64,000 nucleotides of DNA, from NCBI GenBank assembly GCA_030425925.1, contig JAUHZO010000008.1:124001-188000 (forward strand), given 5' to 3'. Of this stretch, positions 19,885 to 28,745 are shown piece by piece (position 1 is the stretch's first letter; the number at the start of each line of letters is the position of its first letter). Source of the stretch: Alphaproteobacteria bacterium. Its GTDB lineage: Bacteria > Pseudomonadota > Alphaproteobacteria > Rhodobacterales > Rhodobacteraceae. The notes below the pieces were generated by a model. The model was not told the DNA's origin. It ran no database searches and saw only the letters and a list, made by a program, of their open reading frames with translations. The position numbers and the translations under genes were made by a program.

Positions 19885-20678
19885 CGCCCGACCAGATCGC
19901 AACCGCCGCCGCGATGCTGTTCGAGGCAGAGCGGACCGGCACGCAATGCCCCCTCCTCAGCCTCTCCTATCCCGGCATGACGCTGGACGACGCTTATGCC
20001 GTGCAGGCGGCGTTTGTCGCGCGCAAGGTCGCGGCGGGCGCGCGCCAGACCGGCTGGAAGATCGGCCTGACCTCGCGCGCGATGCAAGAGGCGCTGGGGA
20101 TCACCACGCCCGACAGCGGTGTGCTGCTGCAGGACATGCATTTCGAAACCGGTAGCACGGTGCCCGCAGGCCGCTTCATCCAGCCCCGGATCGAGGCCGA
20201 GATCGCCTTTGTCCTCAAGGCGCCCCTTGCGGGCGAGGTCTCGCATGCCGACGTGCTGGCGGCGACGGACTATGTCGCCCCGGCGCTGGAGATCCTCGAC
20301 ACCCGCGTGCTGCGCCGCGACCCCGCCACCGGGCAGGCCCGGATCATCACCGACACCGTGTCGGACAACGCGGCCAATGCGGGAATCGTCCTGGGCATCG
20401 AGCGCCATGCGCCCGACGCCATCGACCTGCGCTGGACCGGCGTGATCCTGACCCGCGACGGCGTGGTCGAGGAAACCGGGCTGGGCGCGGGCGTGCTGAA
20501 CGATCCCGTCACCGGCATCGTCTGGCTGGCCCGCCGCCTCGCGCAGTACGGGGCCGGGATGGAGCCGGGGCAAGTGATCCTGTCCGGGTCCTTCATCCGC
20601 CCGGTCGAAGCGCCACCCGGCAGCCGGTTCGAGGCGGATTTCGGCGCGTTCGGCAGCGTCGCTGTCCGCTTTTCCTGA
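19881..20678 (+). CDS. hpaH: 2-oxo-hept-4-ene-1,7-dioate hydratase
   Basis: A 265-residue member of the hydratase/decarboxylase branch of the FAH fold. Its landmarks are TGWKIGLTSRAMQEALGI, the acidic metal site in QPRIEAEIAFVL, and GQVILSGSFIRPV near the C-terminus. It adds water to 2-oxohept-4-ene-1,7-dioate, the next step after HpaG. The aldolase HpaI that would complete the pathway does not follow; the operon ends before the B12 riboswitch. Confidence 0.92.
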   Translation: MTPDQIATAAAMLFEAERTGTQCPLLSLSYPGMTLDDAYAVQAAFVARKVAAGARQTGWKIGLTSRAMQEALGITTPDSGVLLQDMHFETGSTVPAGRFIQPRIEAEIAFVLKAPLAGEVSHADVLAATDYVAPALEILDTRVLRRDPATGQARIITDTVSDNAANAGIVLGIERHAPDAIDLRWTGVILTRDGVVEETGLGAGVLNDPVTGIVWLARRLAQYGAGMEPGQVILSGSFIRPVEAPPGSRFEADFGAFGSVAVRFS

Positions 20679-20744
20679 CAGGCTGTCGCATTCGCACCCG
20701 GAAAGGCCGGATTGCGCTTGACCGCCCTGCCCCGCGTCTGGCAC

Positions 20745-20945
20745 CACGGTTAGTACCGGTTTCCGACCCGTCAAGGGGAGGAATGCAAAAGGGAATGCCG
20801 TGCGGCGCGGGACACCCCCGCCCCAATGCGGCAGCTGCCCCCGCAACTGTAAGCGGCGAGCGACGGCTGACGACGCCACTGGAGCAATCCGGGAAGGCCA
20901 GCCCGAGCCCAGACCCGCAAGCCAGGAGACCTGCCGGTGAACGCA
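20745..20945 (+). promoter_or_regulatory. Cobalamin (B12) riboswitch upstream of cbtB
   Basis: The conserved core pieces occur in order: AAAAGGGAATGCCGTGC, GCCCCCGCAACTGTAAGC, GCCACTGG, GGGAAGG, and the B12 box AAGCCAGGAGACCTGCCGG at 20919-20937. After the aptamer a small hairpin (CCGTCGGGTGCGACGG) precedes the GGAG of cbtB, so translation is the probable control point. The 305-base gap from hpaH is explained by this element. Outer limits are approximate. Confidence 0.95.
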
Positions 20946-20983
20946 ACGTACATCCGTCGGGTGCGACGGGAAGGAGACAGGAC

Positions 20984-21154
20984 ATGACCACCACCACGCT
21001 TTCGCAGTCTGAGGCGCGCTCGATCCTCGGTGCCGCGGTGTTTGCCGCGCTCATCGGCCTCGGCATCATCGTGCTGACGGGCCACGTGCAGGCCGACACG
21101 CTGCACGATGCCGCCCACGACGTGCGCCACGCCACCGGCTTCCCCTGTCACTGA
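20984..21154 (+). CDS. cbtB: Cobalt transporter small subunit CbtB
   Basis: A 56-residue protein with one membrane helix (ILGAAVFAALIGLGIIVLTG, about residues 12-31) and a C-terminal histidine-rich tail HDAAHDVRHATGFPCH, as in CbtB. It is the first gene under the B12 riboswitch, with a GGAG site eight bases upstream. With CbtA it forms a predicted cobalt importer for B12 synthesis. Confidence 0.92.
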   Translation: MTTTTLSQSEARSILGAAVFAALIGLGIIVLTGHVQADTLHDAAHDVRHATGFPCH

Positions 21155-21158
21155 GCCC

Positions 21159-21845
21159 ATGTTCACGCGCATTCTGACCAGCGCGTTGTTCGCTGGTGCG
21201 GCGGCCGGTCTGATCACCGCCCTGCTGCAGCTGTGGTTCGTGCAGCCCGTGCTCTTGCACGCGGAACTGTACGAGGGCGGAGACCTTGTGCATTTCGGCA
21301 CCGGCAGCACCGTGACCGCGCATCCCGACCTGCCCGGGTTCGACGCGGTGCGGGACGGGCTGAGCATCGTCTTCACCATGCTGATCTATTCGGGCTATGC
21401 GCTGATGCTGGTGGCCGCGATGGCGCTGGCGCAGACCCGCGGGGCCGTGATCTCGGCCCGGACCGGGCTGATCTGGGGCGTGGCGGGCTTTGTCATCGTG
21501 CATTTCGCGCCCGGTTTCTCGCTGGCCCCCGAAGTCCCCGGCGTGGCCGCGGCGGACGTGACCGCGCGCCAGGTCTGGTGGTTCGCAACCGTCATCGCCG
21601 CTGCGGTGGCGCTCTGGCTGATCGCGTTCGGCAAGGGCTGGATCGCCTGGGCGGCCGCCGTGGGCCTGCTGCTGGCTCCCCATGTCTGGGGCGCGCCCGA
21701 GCCGGATGTCTTTGCCGGCCCCGTGCCCACCGAGATCGGCGCGCTCTTTGCCGCGCGGGCGTTCGGCGTGGGGCTTGCGGCCTGGGTGCTGCTGGGCCTT
21801 CTGGCCGGCCATTTCTGGTCGCGCGAAACGGGCGAAAGCGTCTGA
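21159..21845 (+). CDS. cbtA: Cobalt transporter subunit CbtA
   Basis: A 228-residue membrane protein with five to six hydrophobic segments, beginning MFTRILTSALFAGAAAGLI. Family features include the first helix followed by QPVLLHAELYEGG and HFAPGFSLAPEVPG between later helices. It follows cbtB by four bases. The predicted role is cobalt uptake. An in-frame ATG 51 bases upstream lies inside cbtB and is rejected. Confidence 0.92.
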   Translation: MFTRILTSALFAGAAAGLITALLQLWFVQPVLLHAELYEGGDLVHFGTGSTVTAHPDLPGFDAVRDGLSIVFTMLIYSGYALMLVAAMALAQTRGAVISARTGLIWGVAGFVIVHFAPGFSLAPEVPGVAAADVTARQVWWFATVIAAAVALWLIAFGKGWIAWAAAVGLLLAPHVWGAPEPDVFAGPVPTEIGALFAARAFGVGLAAWVLLGLLAGHFWSRETGESV

Positions 21846-21848
21846 GGC

Positions 21849-22331
21849 ATGGATCGCACGATCCCGATGCTGCTGATCGGCCTCGTGTTTGGCGGCGGGC
21901 TGGGGTTTACCCTTGCCGCCGCCAATGGCGTGACGCTGGACGGCCACGACCATGCCGACCCCGCCCATCACGGCCCCGCCGCCACCGCACATGCCCATGA
22001 CGAAACGCTGAACCTGCCCGCCGGTCCCGACGCGCCGGCGCTGTCGCTGGTGCTGCATGACGATCCGGGCGGCGGCTGGAACCTGGAACTGGTCACGCGG
22101 AATTTCCGCTATGCCCCGGAAAACGCCAGCCGTGACCATGTGCCGGGCGAAGGCCACGCCCATGTCTATGTGAACGGCGTCAAGATCCTGCGCAGCTACG
22201 GGCCCTGGCTGCATCTGGCCACGCTGCCCGACGGTCGCGCCGACATCCATGTCACGCTGACCAGCAACGACCATCGCGCGCTGGCTGTCAACGGCAGACC
22301 GGTCTCCGCCACGCTCACCGTGTCGAACTGA
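21849..22331 (+). CDS. Membrane-anchored His-rich periplasmic protein of the cobalt operon
   Basis: A 160-residue protein with an N-terminal signal or anchor helix (MLLIGLVFGGGLGFTLAAAN, residues 7-26) followed by a histidine-rich linker (HDHADPAHHGPAATAHAH). A beta-rich domain then contains GEGHAHVYVNGVKILRSYG. The gene starts three bases after the cbtA stop and is under the same riboswitch. A periplasmic cobalt-binding or delivery role is a reasonable inference from the histidines and the operon. I know no experimentally defined function for this family. Confidence 0.75.
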   Translation: MDRTIPMLLIGLVFGGGLGFTLAAANGVTLDGHDHADPAHHGPAATAHAHDETLNLPAGPDAPALSLVLHDDPGGGWNLELVTRNFRYAPENASRDHVPGEGHAHVYVNGVKILRSYGPWLHLATLPDGRADIHVTLTSNDHRALAVNGRPVSATLTVSN

Positions 22332-22379
22332 GCGCGCCGCCCGTGAGGCGGGCCTGACCGGGCCCGACGAACGGCCCGT
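22332..22379. terminator. Convergent intergenic hairpin region, weak terminator
   Basis: The 48-base gap between convergent genes holds small GC inverted repeats (CGCC-N5-GGCG and GGGCC-N8-GGCCC) but no T-run on either strand. It may serve as a bidirectional, possibly Rho-assisted end. Confidence 0.4.
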
Positions 22380-22721
22380 TCAAAGCGCCGGCACGCGCCC
22401 CACAAGGCACAGCCGCAGCCTTCCGCAGGGCCGGGCATCCTCGATCCAGCCCCCGGGCGCTGAGATGTAGGCGCGGCAGGTGGCGAGGATGTCCGCCCGA
22501 TCCGCCTCCAGATCGACACCCGCAAAGAAATAGGTCGCCCGCCCCGCGCCCTGCAGCGCCAGGCTTTGCGGATGGGCACAGCCGTTCATGCAGGCCTGCC
22601 GCGCCAGTGTCACCGGCTCCGGCAGGCCGGCCGCCGCCAGCGCCGCCTCCAGCCGCGCCCAGCAGGCCGGGTCGGGCACGGGGCGGCAGCTGGTGCAGAT
22701 CCGCAGCACGATGCCGCTCAT
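22380..22721 (-). CDS. DUF1636 family metal-binding protein (B12-associated, copy 1)
   Basis: A 113-residue thioredoxin-fold ferredoxin-like protein. Four cysteines in the pattern CTSC near the N-terminus and CMNGC in the middle suggest an FeS or metal site. DUF1636 proteins are often encoded in cobalamin loci of alphaproteobacteria. It lies 16 bases after cobF at the end of the leftward cob operon. A second DUF1636 gene at 36375 heads the same direction. Function unknown. Confidence 0.8.
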   Translation of the reverse strand: MSGIVLRICTSCRPVPDPACWARLEAALAAAGLPEPVTLARQACMNGCAHPQSLALQGAGRATYFFAGVDLEADRADILATCRAYISAPGGWIEDARPCGRLRLCLVGRVPAL

Positions 22722-22737
22722 GCCCCGCCCCGCCGCA

Positions 22738-23472
22738 TCAGGCCCGCCGCATCAGGTAGATGTCCATGATCCAGCCATGCCGCGCGCGCGCTTCTTCGCG
22801 CAGCTCCTTGATCCGCGGGCCCGCCTCGGCCAGCGGCCCGGCCGCCAGCACCTGCTCGGACATGCCCAGATAGGCGCCCCACCAGATCGTGACGCCCTCG
22901 GGCGCCAGCGCCTCGAAACTGCACGACCCGTCCAGCAGGACCACCACCGTCTCGGCCCCCTCGGGCCAGCCGCCCGCGCGCAGCCGGCGCCCGGTTGTGA
23001 CCGTGACCGCGCCGTTGACGCTGTTGAACGGGATGGCATGCGCCGCCGTCAGCGCCTGCAGCGCCGTCACCCCGGGCACCACCCGAAGCCGAGGGCGCGG
23101 CTGCAGCCGTTCGGCGATGCGCAGGGTGCTGTCGTAAAGCCCCGGATCCCCCCAGACCAGCAGCGCGACGGGCCCGGCCACGGGCCCCGTCGCCAGGGCC
23201 GCCTGCCAGCGCGCCGCAATGGCATCATGCCAGCGCGCCACGCGGGTCTCGTAAGGCAGGCTCTCGTCGCGCACCGGCATCTCGAACGGCACCACCCGCG
23301 CCGATGCCCCGCAGGCGCGCAGGATCGCCAGCCGCAGCTCTGCCAGATCCGCCTTGTCGCTGCCCTTCTGCGGCAAGAGCACCACCGACGCTTCCTGCAA
23401 GGCGCGCCGCCCTTCCAGCGTCACGTGATCGGGATTGCCGGTCCCGATGCCCACCAGCCAAAGCTCAGTCAA
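22738..23472 (-). CDS. cobF: Precorrin-6A synthase (deacetylating) CobF
   Basis: A 244-residue SAM-dependent tetrapyrrole methylase. It has an N-terminal GIGTGNPDHVTLEG loop, VLLVWGDPGLYDSTLR-like GDP loop in the middle and VPGVTALQALTAAHAIPFNSV. CobF performs C1 methylation and deacetylation in the aerobic pathway. The start is TTG, within the last bases of cobA. The gene marks the aerobic, late-cobalt route together with CobG. Confidence 0.93.
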   Translation of the reverse strand: MTELWLVGIGTGNPDHVTLEGRRALQEASVVLLPQKGSDKADLAELRLAILRACGASARVVPFEMPVRDESLPYETRVARWHDAIAARWQAALATGPVAGPVALLVWGDPGLYDSTLRIAERLQPRPRLRVVPGVTALQALTAAHAIPFNSVNGAVTVTTGRRLRAGGWPEGAETVVVLLDGSCSFEALAPEGVTIWWGAYLGMSEQVLAAGPLAEAGPRIKELREEARARHGWIMDIYLMRRA

Positions 23473-24199
23473 ACCCCACCCCCAGCTCGGCCAGCGCGCC
23501 GTAGAGGATCAGCGCCGCCTTGTCGCCAGGCTCTCCGCGAAAGCGTTCGGCCAGCGCGGCCACGGTGCTGCGTTCCAGGTTTTGCCCGGGGGTCGACACC
23601 GCCTCGGCCAGAACCGCCGGCGTGGCCTCGGGCAGCCCGTGATGGATCAGCAGCGCGGCGAGTCGGGGAAAGGTGCGCTTGCCCATGAACACCACCGTGG
23701 TGGCCAGTGGATCGGCCAGCGCGTCGATGTTCATGTCCTGCGGAAGCGACCCGGAGACGTCATGGCCGGTAACGAACTGCACGCGCCGCGCCGTCAGCCG
23801 CCGGGTCAGCGGGATCCCCGCCGCCGCCGCCGCCGCGCAGGCCGAGGGCACGCCCGGCACGATCTCGTAGGGGATGCCTGCGCCGCGCAGCGCCACCAGT
23901 TCCTCCTCCAGCCGCCCGAACAGCCCGCCATCGCCGGATTTCAGCCGCACCACGCGCCCGCCGCCCTCGGCGTAATCCACCAGCAGGCGGCTGACGTGAT
24001 CCTGCCGGGGCGAGGCCCGCCCGGCGCGCTTGCCCACACCCACGAGGTCCGCGCCGGGCCGCGCATGGCTCAGGATCGGCCCCGCGGACAGATCGTCGAA
24101 CAGCACCGCATCGGCCCGCTTCAGCCGGTCCACCGCCTTCAGCGTCAAAAGCTCCGGATCGCCGGGGCCGGAACCCACGAAACTGACAAACCCGCTCAT
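23465..24199 (-). CDS. cobA: Uroporphyrinogen-III C-methyltransferase CobA
   Basis: A 244-residue tetrapyrrole methylase with the SUMT pattern: VGSGPGDPELLTLKAVD at the N-terminus, the VRLKSGDGGLFGR loop and IVPGVPSACAAAAAAGIPLT. It methylates uroporphyrinogen III to precorrin-2, the entry to corrin synthesis. It stands alone, not fused to CysG-type domains. Its ATG overlaps the cobB stop and its end overlaps the cobF start. Confidence 0.95.
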   Translation of the reverse strand: MSGFVSFVGSGPGDPELLTLKAVDRLKRADAVLFDDLSAGPILSHARPGADLVGVGKRAGRASPRQDHVSRLLVDYAEGGGRVVRLKSGDGGLFGRLEEELVALRGAGIPYEIVPGVPSACAAAAAAGIPLTRRLTARRVQFVTGHDVSGSLPQDMNIDALADPLATTVVFMGKRTFPRLAALLIHHGLPEATPAVLAEAVSTPGQNLERSTVAALAERFRGEPGDKAALILYGALAELGVGFD

Positions 24200-25509
24200 C
24201 CCGCCTCCGCCGCGATCAGGTGAAAGAACGTGCCGGTGACCGCGCCCCGGCGCGAGCCGGTCTCGGGCACCGGCGTGCCATCCGCATCCGTGACCCGCGC
24301 CAGCGCCGTGTCGGGCTGTTCGAGGATCGTCGAATAGTGGAACTCGTGACCGCGCAGCGCGGTGCCGGGCGCAAAGCCGGGCATCCCGGTCTCCAGCACG
24401 GCGCGGCGATAGCCCAGGTGAAACCTGCGCTTCTCGTACGAGGTCACAAGCCCCAGAAGCCCCGCCATCTCATGCGCCGTGCCGTCCTTGTCCACCAGAG
24501 CCGCGCCCAGCGCCATGTAGCCGCCGCATTCGCCATGAACGGCCCGCGTCCGCGCGTGCCGCCGCAACCCGTCCAGAAAACGGCCGGCTGCCGCCAGCCG
24601 CCCGGCATGCAGTTCCGGATAGCCCCCCGGCAGCCAGACAAGGTCGGCCTCCGCGTCCGGGGCCTCGTCGGCCAGCGGCGAAAACGGCACGATCTCGGCC
24701 CCGGCCTCGCGCCAGCCCTGCAGCAGATGCGGGTAGGTAAAGGAAAACGCCGCGTCCTGCGCCAGCGCGATGCGCTGCGCGGGCGGGTCGGGCAGCCGGC
24801 CCGGCGCGGGCCCCATCCCCCCCGACGCGGCGGCCCGGACCGCCCCCAGGTCCACATGTGCGCGCAGAAACGCCGCATAGCCCGAGATCGCCGTCTCCAG
24901 ATCGGGATGCTCCACCGCCTGGATCAGGCCCAGATGCCGCTCCGGCAAGGCCAGGTCGCCCCGCCGGGGCAGGGCACCCAGCACGGGCAGGCCCGCGCGC
25001 TCCATGCCCAGCCGCGTCAGCCGTTCGTGCCGGGGAGAGGCCACGCGGTTCAGGATCACCCCGGCAAAGGGCAGATCCGGCGCATAGCGCGCAAAGCCCA
25101 GCGCCGTGGCCGCCGCCGATTGCGCCTGCCCGCTCACATCCAGCACCAGAATCACCGGCCATCCCATCCGCGCCGCCGTCTCGGCGCTGCTGCCAAAGCC
25201 GATCTGCCCCCGGCTCGCCACCCCGTCGTATAGCCCCATGGAGCCCTCGGCGACACAGAGATCCGCGCCCGCCGCCTGCGCCGCGATGGCGGCCCAAAGC
25301 TCCGGCCCCATGGCCCAGCTGTCGAGGTTGAACGACGCCCGCCCGCAGGCCGCCCGGTGAAAGGCCGGATCGATGTAATCCGGTCCCGACTTGTAGGGCT
25401 GCACGCACAGCCCGTCCTCGGCCAGCGCCCGCAACAGCCCCAGCATCACCGTCGTCTTGCCCGTGCCCGACGCCGGGGCCGAGACCATCACGCCACCCGG
25501 CCCCGTCAT
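24196..25509 (-). CDS. cobB: Cobyrinate a,c-diamide synthase CobB
   Basis: A 437-residue glutamine amidotransferase. An N-terminal dethiobiotin-synthetase-like domain has the P-loop SAPASGTGKTTVMLG, and a C-terminal class I GATase domain has the nucleophile cysteine in VHGECGGYMALG. It amidates hydrogenobyrinate at the a and c carboxylates. MTGPGGVMV is taken as the start, which places the P-loop close to the N-terminus as usual. A GC hairpin repeat separates it from cobM. Confidence 0.94.
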   Translation of the reverse strand: MTGPGGVMVSAPASGTGKTTVMLGLLRALAEDGLCVQPYKSGPDYIDPAFHRAACGRASFNLDSWAMGPELWAAIAAQAAGADLCVAEGSMGLYDGVASRGQIGFGSSAETAARMGWPVILVLDVSGQAQSAAATALGFARYAPDLPFAGVILNRVASPRHERLTRLGMERAGLPVLGALPRRGDLALPERHLGLIQAVEHPDLETAISGYAAFLRAHVDLGAVRAAASGGMGPAPGRLPDPPAQRIALAQDAAFSFTYPHLLQGWREAGAEIVPFSPLADEAPDAEADLVWLPGGYPELHAGRLAAAGRFLDGLRRHARTRAVHGECGGYMALGAALVDKDGTAHEMAGLLGLVTSYEKRRFHLGYRRAVLETGMPGFAPGTALRGHEFHYSTILEQPDTALARVTDADGTPVPETGSRRGAVTGTFFHLIAAEAG

Positions 25510-25540
25510 GCCCGTCCTCCAGGGAAATGCGTCCCGCCCC

Positions 25541-25610
25541 GGCTTCTTCTTGGCCGAAATCCCCCGGGGGAGTCGCGCCAAAGGCGCGGCGGGGGCAGCG
25601 CCCCCGGACC
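25541..25610. repeat. GC-rich hairpin repeat between cobM and cobB
   Basis: Three consecutive hairpins fill the gap: CCCCCGGGGG (25561-25570), GCGCC-AAA-GGCGC (25575-25587) and GGGGGC-AGC-GCCCCC (25591-25605). A TTCTTCTTGGCC stretch precedes them. This pattern of stacked GC hairpins is a common intergenic motif in Rhodobacterales as I recall. Here it could act as a partial terminator within the operon. Confidence 0.6.
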
Positions 25611-25638
25611 GCTCTCCACCCGCAGACCGCCGTGCGTC

Positions 25639-26433
25639 TCAATCATCCCCGTCCCTCCACTCCGACCACGGGCTGTCCGCGCTTTGCGGCCGGTAGCGCC
25701 GGTCGTACCCGGCTGCGTAAAGACAGCTTTCGGCAAAGCCCTGTGCCGCCAGCGCCCGCCCCACCACGATCAGCGCGGTGCGGGTGATGCCGTCCTCCAT
25801 CCGCGCCTCGATATCGCCCAGCGTGCCGCGCAGCACGCGCTGGTCGGGCCAGCTGGCCCGCCAGACCACCGCCACCGGACAAGCGGCCCCGTAATGCGGC
25901 ACCAGGTCCGCCACCACCTGCGCCAGGTTCTGGATCGACAGATGCAGGACCAGCGTCGCACCCGTGGCGCCGAAGGCTGCCAGCGTCTCGCCTTCCGGCA
26001 TCGCCGACGCCCGCCCCGGCGTGCGGGTCAGCACCACCGATTGCGCCACGCCGGGCAAGGTCAGCTCGGCCCCCAGCGCCGCCGCGGCGGCGGCAAAGGA
26101 CGGCACCCCCGGCGTGACGGTATAGGCAATGCCCAGCGCGTCGAGCCGGCGCAGCTGTTCGCCCATGGCCGACCAGACCGACAGATCGCCGGAATGCAGC
26201 CGCGCCACGTCCTGCCCGACCGCCTGCGCCGCCTCGATCTCGGCCATGATGGCATCGAGATCCAGCGGCGCGGTGTTCACGATGCGCGCACCGGGCGGAC
26301 AATGCGCCAGCACCGCCTCGGGCACCAGCGAACCGGCGTAAAGACAGACCGGGCAGGCGGCGATCAGGTCGCGGCCGCGCAAGGTCAGCAGGTCCGGCGC
26401 GCCGGGACCGGCTCCGATGAAATGCACGCTCAA
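25639..26433 (-). CDS. cobM: Precorrin-4 C11-methyltransferase CobM
   Basis: A 264-residue tetrapyrrole methylase starting [19 protein letters not shown], with [16 protein letters not shown] as GD loop and [15 protein letters not shown], all characteristic of CobM/CbiF. The start is a TTG overlapping the cobE stop (TTGA), with GAAGGAG upstream. The short tail after residue 245 ([15 protein letters not shown]) is extra to the catalytic fold. Confidence 0.94.
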   Translation of the reverse strand: MSVHFIGAGPGAPDLLTLRGRDLIAACPVCLYAGSLVPEAVLAHCPPGARIVNTAPLDLDAIMAEIEAAQAVGQDVARLHSGDLSVWSAMGEQLRRLDALGIAYTVTPGVPSFAAAAAALGAELTLPGVAQSVVLTRTPGRASAMPEGETLAAFGATGATLVLHLSIQNLAQVVADLVPHYGAACPVAVVWRASWPDQRVLRGTLGDIEARMEDGITRTALIVVGRALAAQGFAESCLYAAGYDRRYRPQSADSPWSEWRDGDD

Positions 26434-26813
26434 GGTGCCGCTCCTTCTGCCAGGGCGCAGGTCACGCGCCCGTCCGATGACACCACGCGCGGGCCAAGCA
26501 GCCGCCCGCCCGGCCCGGCCGCCGCCAGCGCCGCCGCTTCGGCGACGCTGCCGGTGCCGCGCGCCCGGACCGAGGCCTCGGATACCGTCACCACCCGTTG
26601 CGCCGCAAGCGCCTCGGGCCCCAGACCGACGATCCGCAGCCCGAGCCGGGCGGCCAGCGCGGTCAGCCCCGGGTGACCGGCCTTGTCCGCGGCGGTGGCC
26701 ATCAGGTCAACCGCCCCGTCCGGCGCGGCGCGCGCCCAGCCATCCTCGAAACTCGCCATCTCGGCCGTGGCGCGAAAGCCGAACCCCGCCACGATCACAA
26801 CGCCACCCGCCAT
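26430..26813 (-). CDS. cobE: Cobalamin biosynthesis protein CobE
   Basis: A 127-residue protein equal to the C-terminal domain of CbiG, as in CobE. The motif [21 protein letters not shown] is typical. CobE is needed for B12 synthesis in Pseudomonas and probably handles a pathway intermediate, though the reaction is unclear. It overlaps the cobL end by 19 bases and the cobM start by four. Confidence 0.88.
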   Translation of the reverse strand: MAGGVVIVAGFGFRATAEMASFEDGWARAAPDGAVDLMATAADKAGHPGLTALAARLGLRIVGLGPEALAAQRVVTVSEASVRARGTGSVAEAAALAAAGPGGRLLGPRVVSSDGRVTCALAEGAAP

Positions 26814-27994
26814 TGCACCACCGGGTAAGACGCCTTCCAGCCCCGGCGCGCGCCCAGCGGCGCGGCCTCTGCCAGGTCGATCCGCAGCAGGTCTCCGCCC
26901 AGCCGGGCCTGCGCCTGCGCCAGCAGCGCCTCGCTTTCCAGCGTCACGGCATGGGCCACCAGCCGCACGCCGCGTGGCAGCGCCTCCAGCAGATCCGCCG
27001 AGAGCCCGCCGCCAACAAAGATCACGTCCGGTCGGGCCAGACCCGCCAGGGCCTCCGGCGCGGTGCCCTGCACCACCTGCAGGCGCTCCACACCCAGCGC
27101 CGCCGCATTGGCGCGGATGCGCGCCGCGCGGTCGGCCCGGGCTTCGACGCTCACCGCCTGCAGCGTCGGGTCGCTTTGCAGCCATTCGATGGCGATGGAC
27201 CCCGAACCGCCCCCGATATCCCACAGTCTCTCGTACGGGCGCGGGGCCAGTGCCGACAGGGCCAGGGCCCGCACCGGGCGCTTGGTGATCTGGCCGTCAT
27301 GCTCAAACAGCGCATCCGCCCGCCCCGAGGCCAGCGTGACCATGGGACCGTCTCCGGCCACCGCAACCGCCGCGACAAGCGGATGCGCAAACACCCCCTG
27401 CAGCGTTTGTGCCAGCCCGCGCGTCACCCGCTCGCGCGGCCCGCCCAGCGCCTCCATCACCGTCACCTCCGACGCGCCGAACCCGCGCGCGTCCAGCAAG
27501 GCGGCAAGCCCGGACACCGCGTCGCCGTCGCGCAGCGTCACGATCAACCGCCGTCCCGGGGCCAGATGCGGCACCAACCGTGTCAGCGGCGCGGCATGCA
27601 GGCCCAGGCAGATGACCTGTTCCAGCCCCCAGCCCATCCGGCTGGCGGCCAGCGAGAAACTCGACGGCCCGGGCAGGGCGGTCCACTCGCCCGGGTCCAG
27701 CGCCTCGGCCACCACGCGGCCTGCCCCGAACCAGAACGGATCGCCCGAGGCCAGCATCACCACCCGCCGCCCGCGATGCCCCAGCAACAGGGGCAGACCG
27801 TCGGCAAAGGGCACCGGCCAGGTCTCGAGACGGGCCGTCAGGCCCGGCAAGAGGCCAAGATGCCGCGCCGATCCCGTCACGATCTCGGCGCGCTCCAGCG
27901 CGGCGCGGCTTGCAGGCGGCAGCCCGTCCGGTCCATCCTCGCCCAGACCGACGATCGTCAGCCACGGAGCCTCAGACATGGCCGCCTCAGACAT
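26795..27994 (-). CDS. cobL: Precorrin-6Y C5,15-methyltransferase (decarboxylating) CobL
   Basis: A 399-residue two-domain protein. The CbiE-like methylase occupies about residues 8-205 (TIVGLGEDGPDGL; MLASGDPFWFGAG) and the CbiT-like methylase and decarboxylase about 215-399 (LWDIGGGSGSIAIEWL SAM loop). The start at 27994 has a perfect AGGAGG six bases upstream, better than the inner ATG at 27979. This start overlaps, head to head, the first 17 bases of cobK on the other strand. Confidence 0.93.
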   Translation of the reverse strand: MSEAAMSEAPWLTIVGLGEDGPDGLPPASRAALERAEIVTGSARHLGLLPGLTARLETWPVPFADGLPLLLGHRGRRVVMLASGDPFWFGAGRVVAEALDPGEWTALPGPSSFSLAASRMGWGLEQVICLGLHAAPLTRLVPHLAPGRRLIVTLRDGDAVSGLAALLDARGFGASEVTVMEALGGPRERVTRGLAQTLQGVFAHPLVAAVAVAGDGPMVTLASGRADALFEHDGQITKRPVRALALSALAPRPYERLWDIGGGSGSIAIEWLQSDPTLQAVSVEARADRAARIRANAAALGVERLQVVQGTAPEALAGLARPDVIFVGGGLSADLLEALPRGVRLVAHAVTLESEALLAQAQARLGGDLLRIDLAEAAPLGARRGWKASYPVVQWRVAL

Positions 27995-28745
27995 GCCGAA
28001 CCTCCTGATCCTCGCGGGGACAACCGAGGCGACCGCCCTGGCCGCCGCCTGTGCCGAACAAGGCCTGCACGGCACCGTGTCCTTCGCCGGTCGGGTCGAG
28101 CGGCCGGTGCGACAGCCGCTGCCGCAGCGCGTGGGCGGCTTCGGCGGGGTGGAGGGGCTGCGCAACTACCTGCGCGCGCACCGGATCACCCACCTGATCG
28201 ACGCCACGCATCCGTTCGCCGCACAGATGAGCACCCACGCCGTCGCCGCCGCCCGGGCCGAGGGCGTGCCGCTGATCGCGCTGACCCGCGCGCCCTGGTC
28301 GCCCCAACCCGGCGATGACTGGCACCGCGTGCCCGATATCGAGGCCGCGGTGCGCGCGCTGGCGACGCCGCCGCGCCGTGTCATGCTGGCGGTTGGACGG
28401 ATGCACCTCGACGCCTTCGCCGCCAATACGCAGCACACCTACCTGCTGCGCCTCGTCGATCCGCCCAGGGCGCCCCTGCCCTTTCCCGACTGCCATGTCG
28501 AGGTGTCGCGCGGGCCTTTCACCGAAAACGATGACACCGCCCTGATGCAGGCCCACCGCATCGACCTTGTGGTGTCGAAGAACGCAGGCGGCACGGGCGC
28601 GTATGCCAAGATCGCCGCCGCACGGGCGCTTGGCCTGCCGGTGCTGATGATCGACCGGCCCGCCCTGCCCGCACGGCACGAGGCCTGTGACGTGGCCGAG
28701 GTGCTGGACTGGATCGCTCATGCGCCCACCGATCTCGGGGTGTAG
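27978..28745 (+). CDS. cobK: Precorrin-6A reductase CobK, reversed within the cob operon
   Basis: A 255-residue NADPH-dependent reductase of the CobK/CbiJ family: NLLILAGTTEATALAAAC at the N-terminus, IDATHPFAAQMSTHA in the middle and VVSKNAGGTGAYAKIAAA near the end. The start at 27978 is preferred because GGAG lies eight bases upstream; ATG 27993 has no clear site. It lies on the plus strand between cobL and cobJ, both minus, overlapping cobL by 17 bases and cobJ by 28 bases. No room remains for a separate promoter, so its promoter must be inside cobL. Confidence 0.94.
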   Translation: MAASDMPNLLILAGTTEATALAAACAEQGLHGTVSFAGRVERPVRQPLPQRVGGFGGVEGLRNYLRAHRITHLIDATHPFAAQMSTHAVAAARAEGVPLIALTRAPWSPQPGDDWHRVPDIEAAVRALATPPRRVMLAVGRMHLDAFAANTQHTYLLRLVDPPRAPLPFPDCHVEVSRGPFTENDDTALMQAHRIDLVVSKNAGGTGAYAKIAAARALGLPVLMIDRPALPARHEACDVAEVLDWIAHAPTDLGV

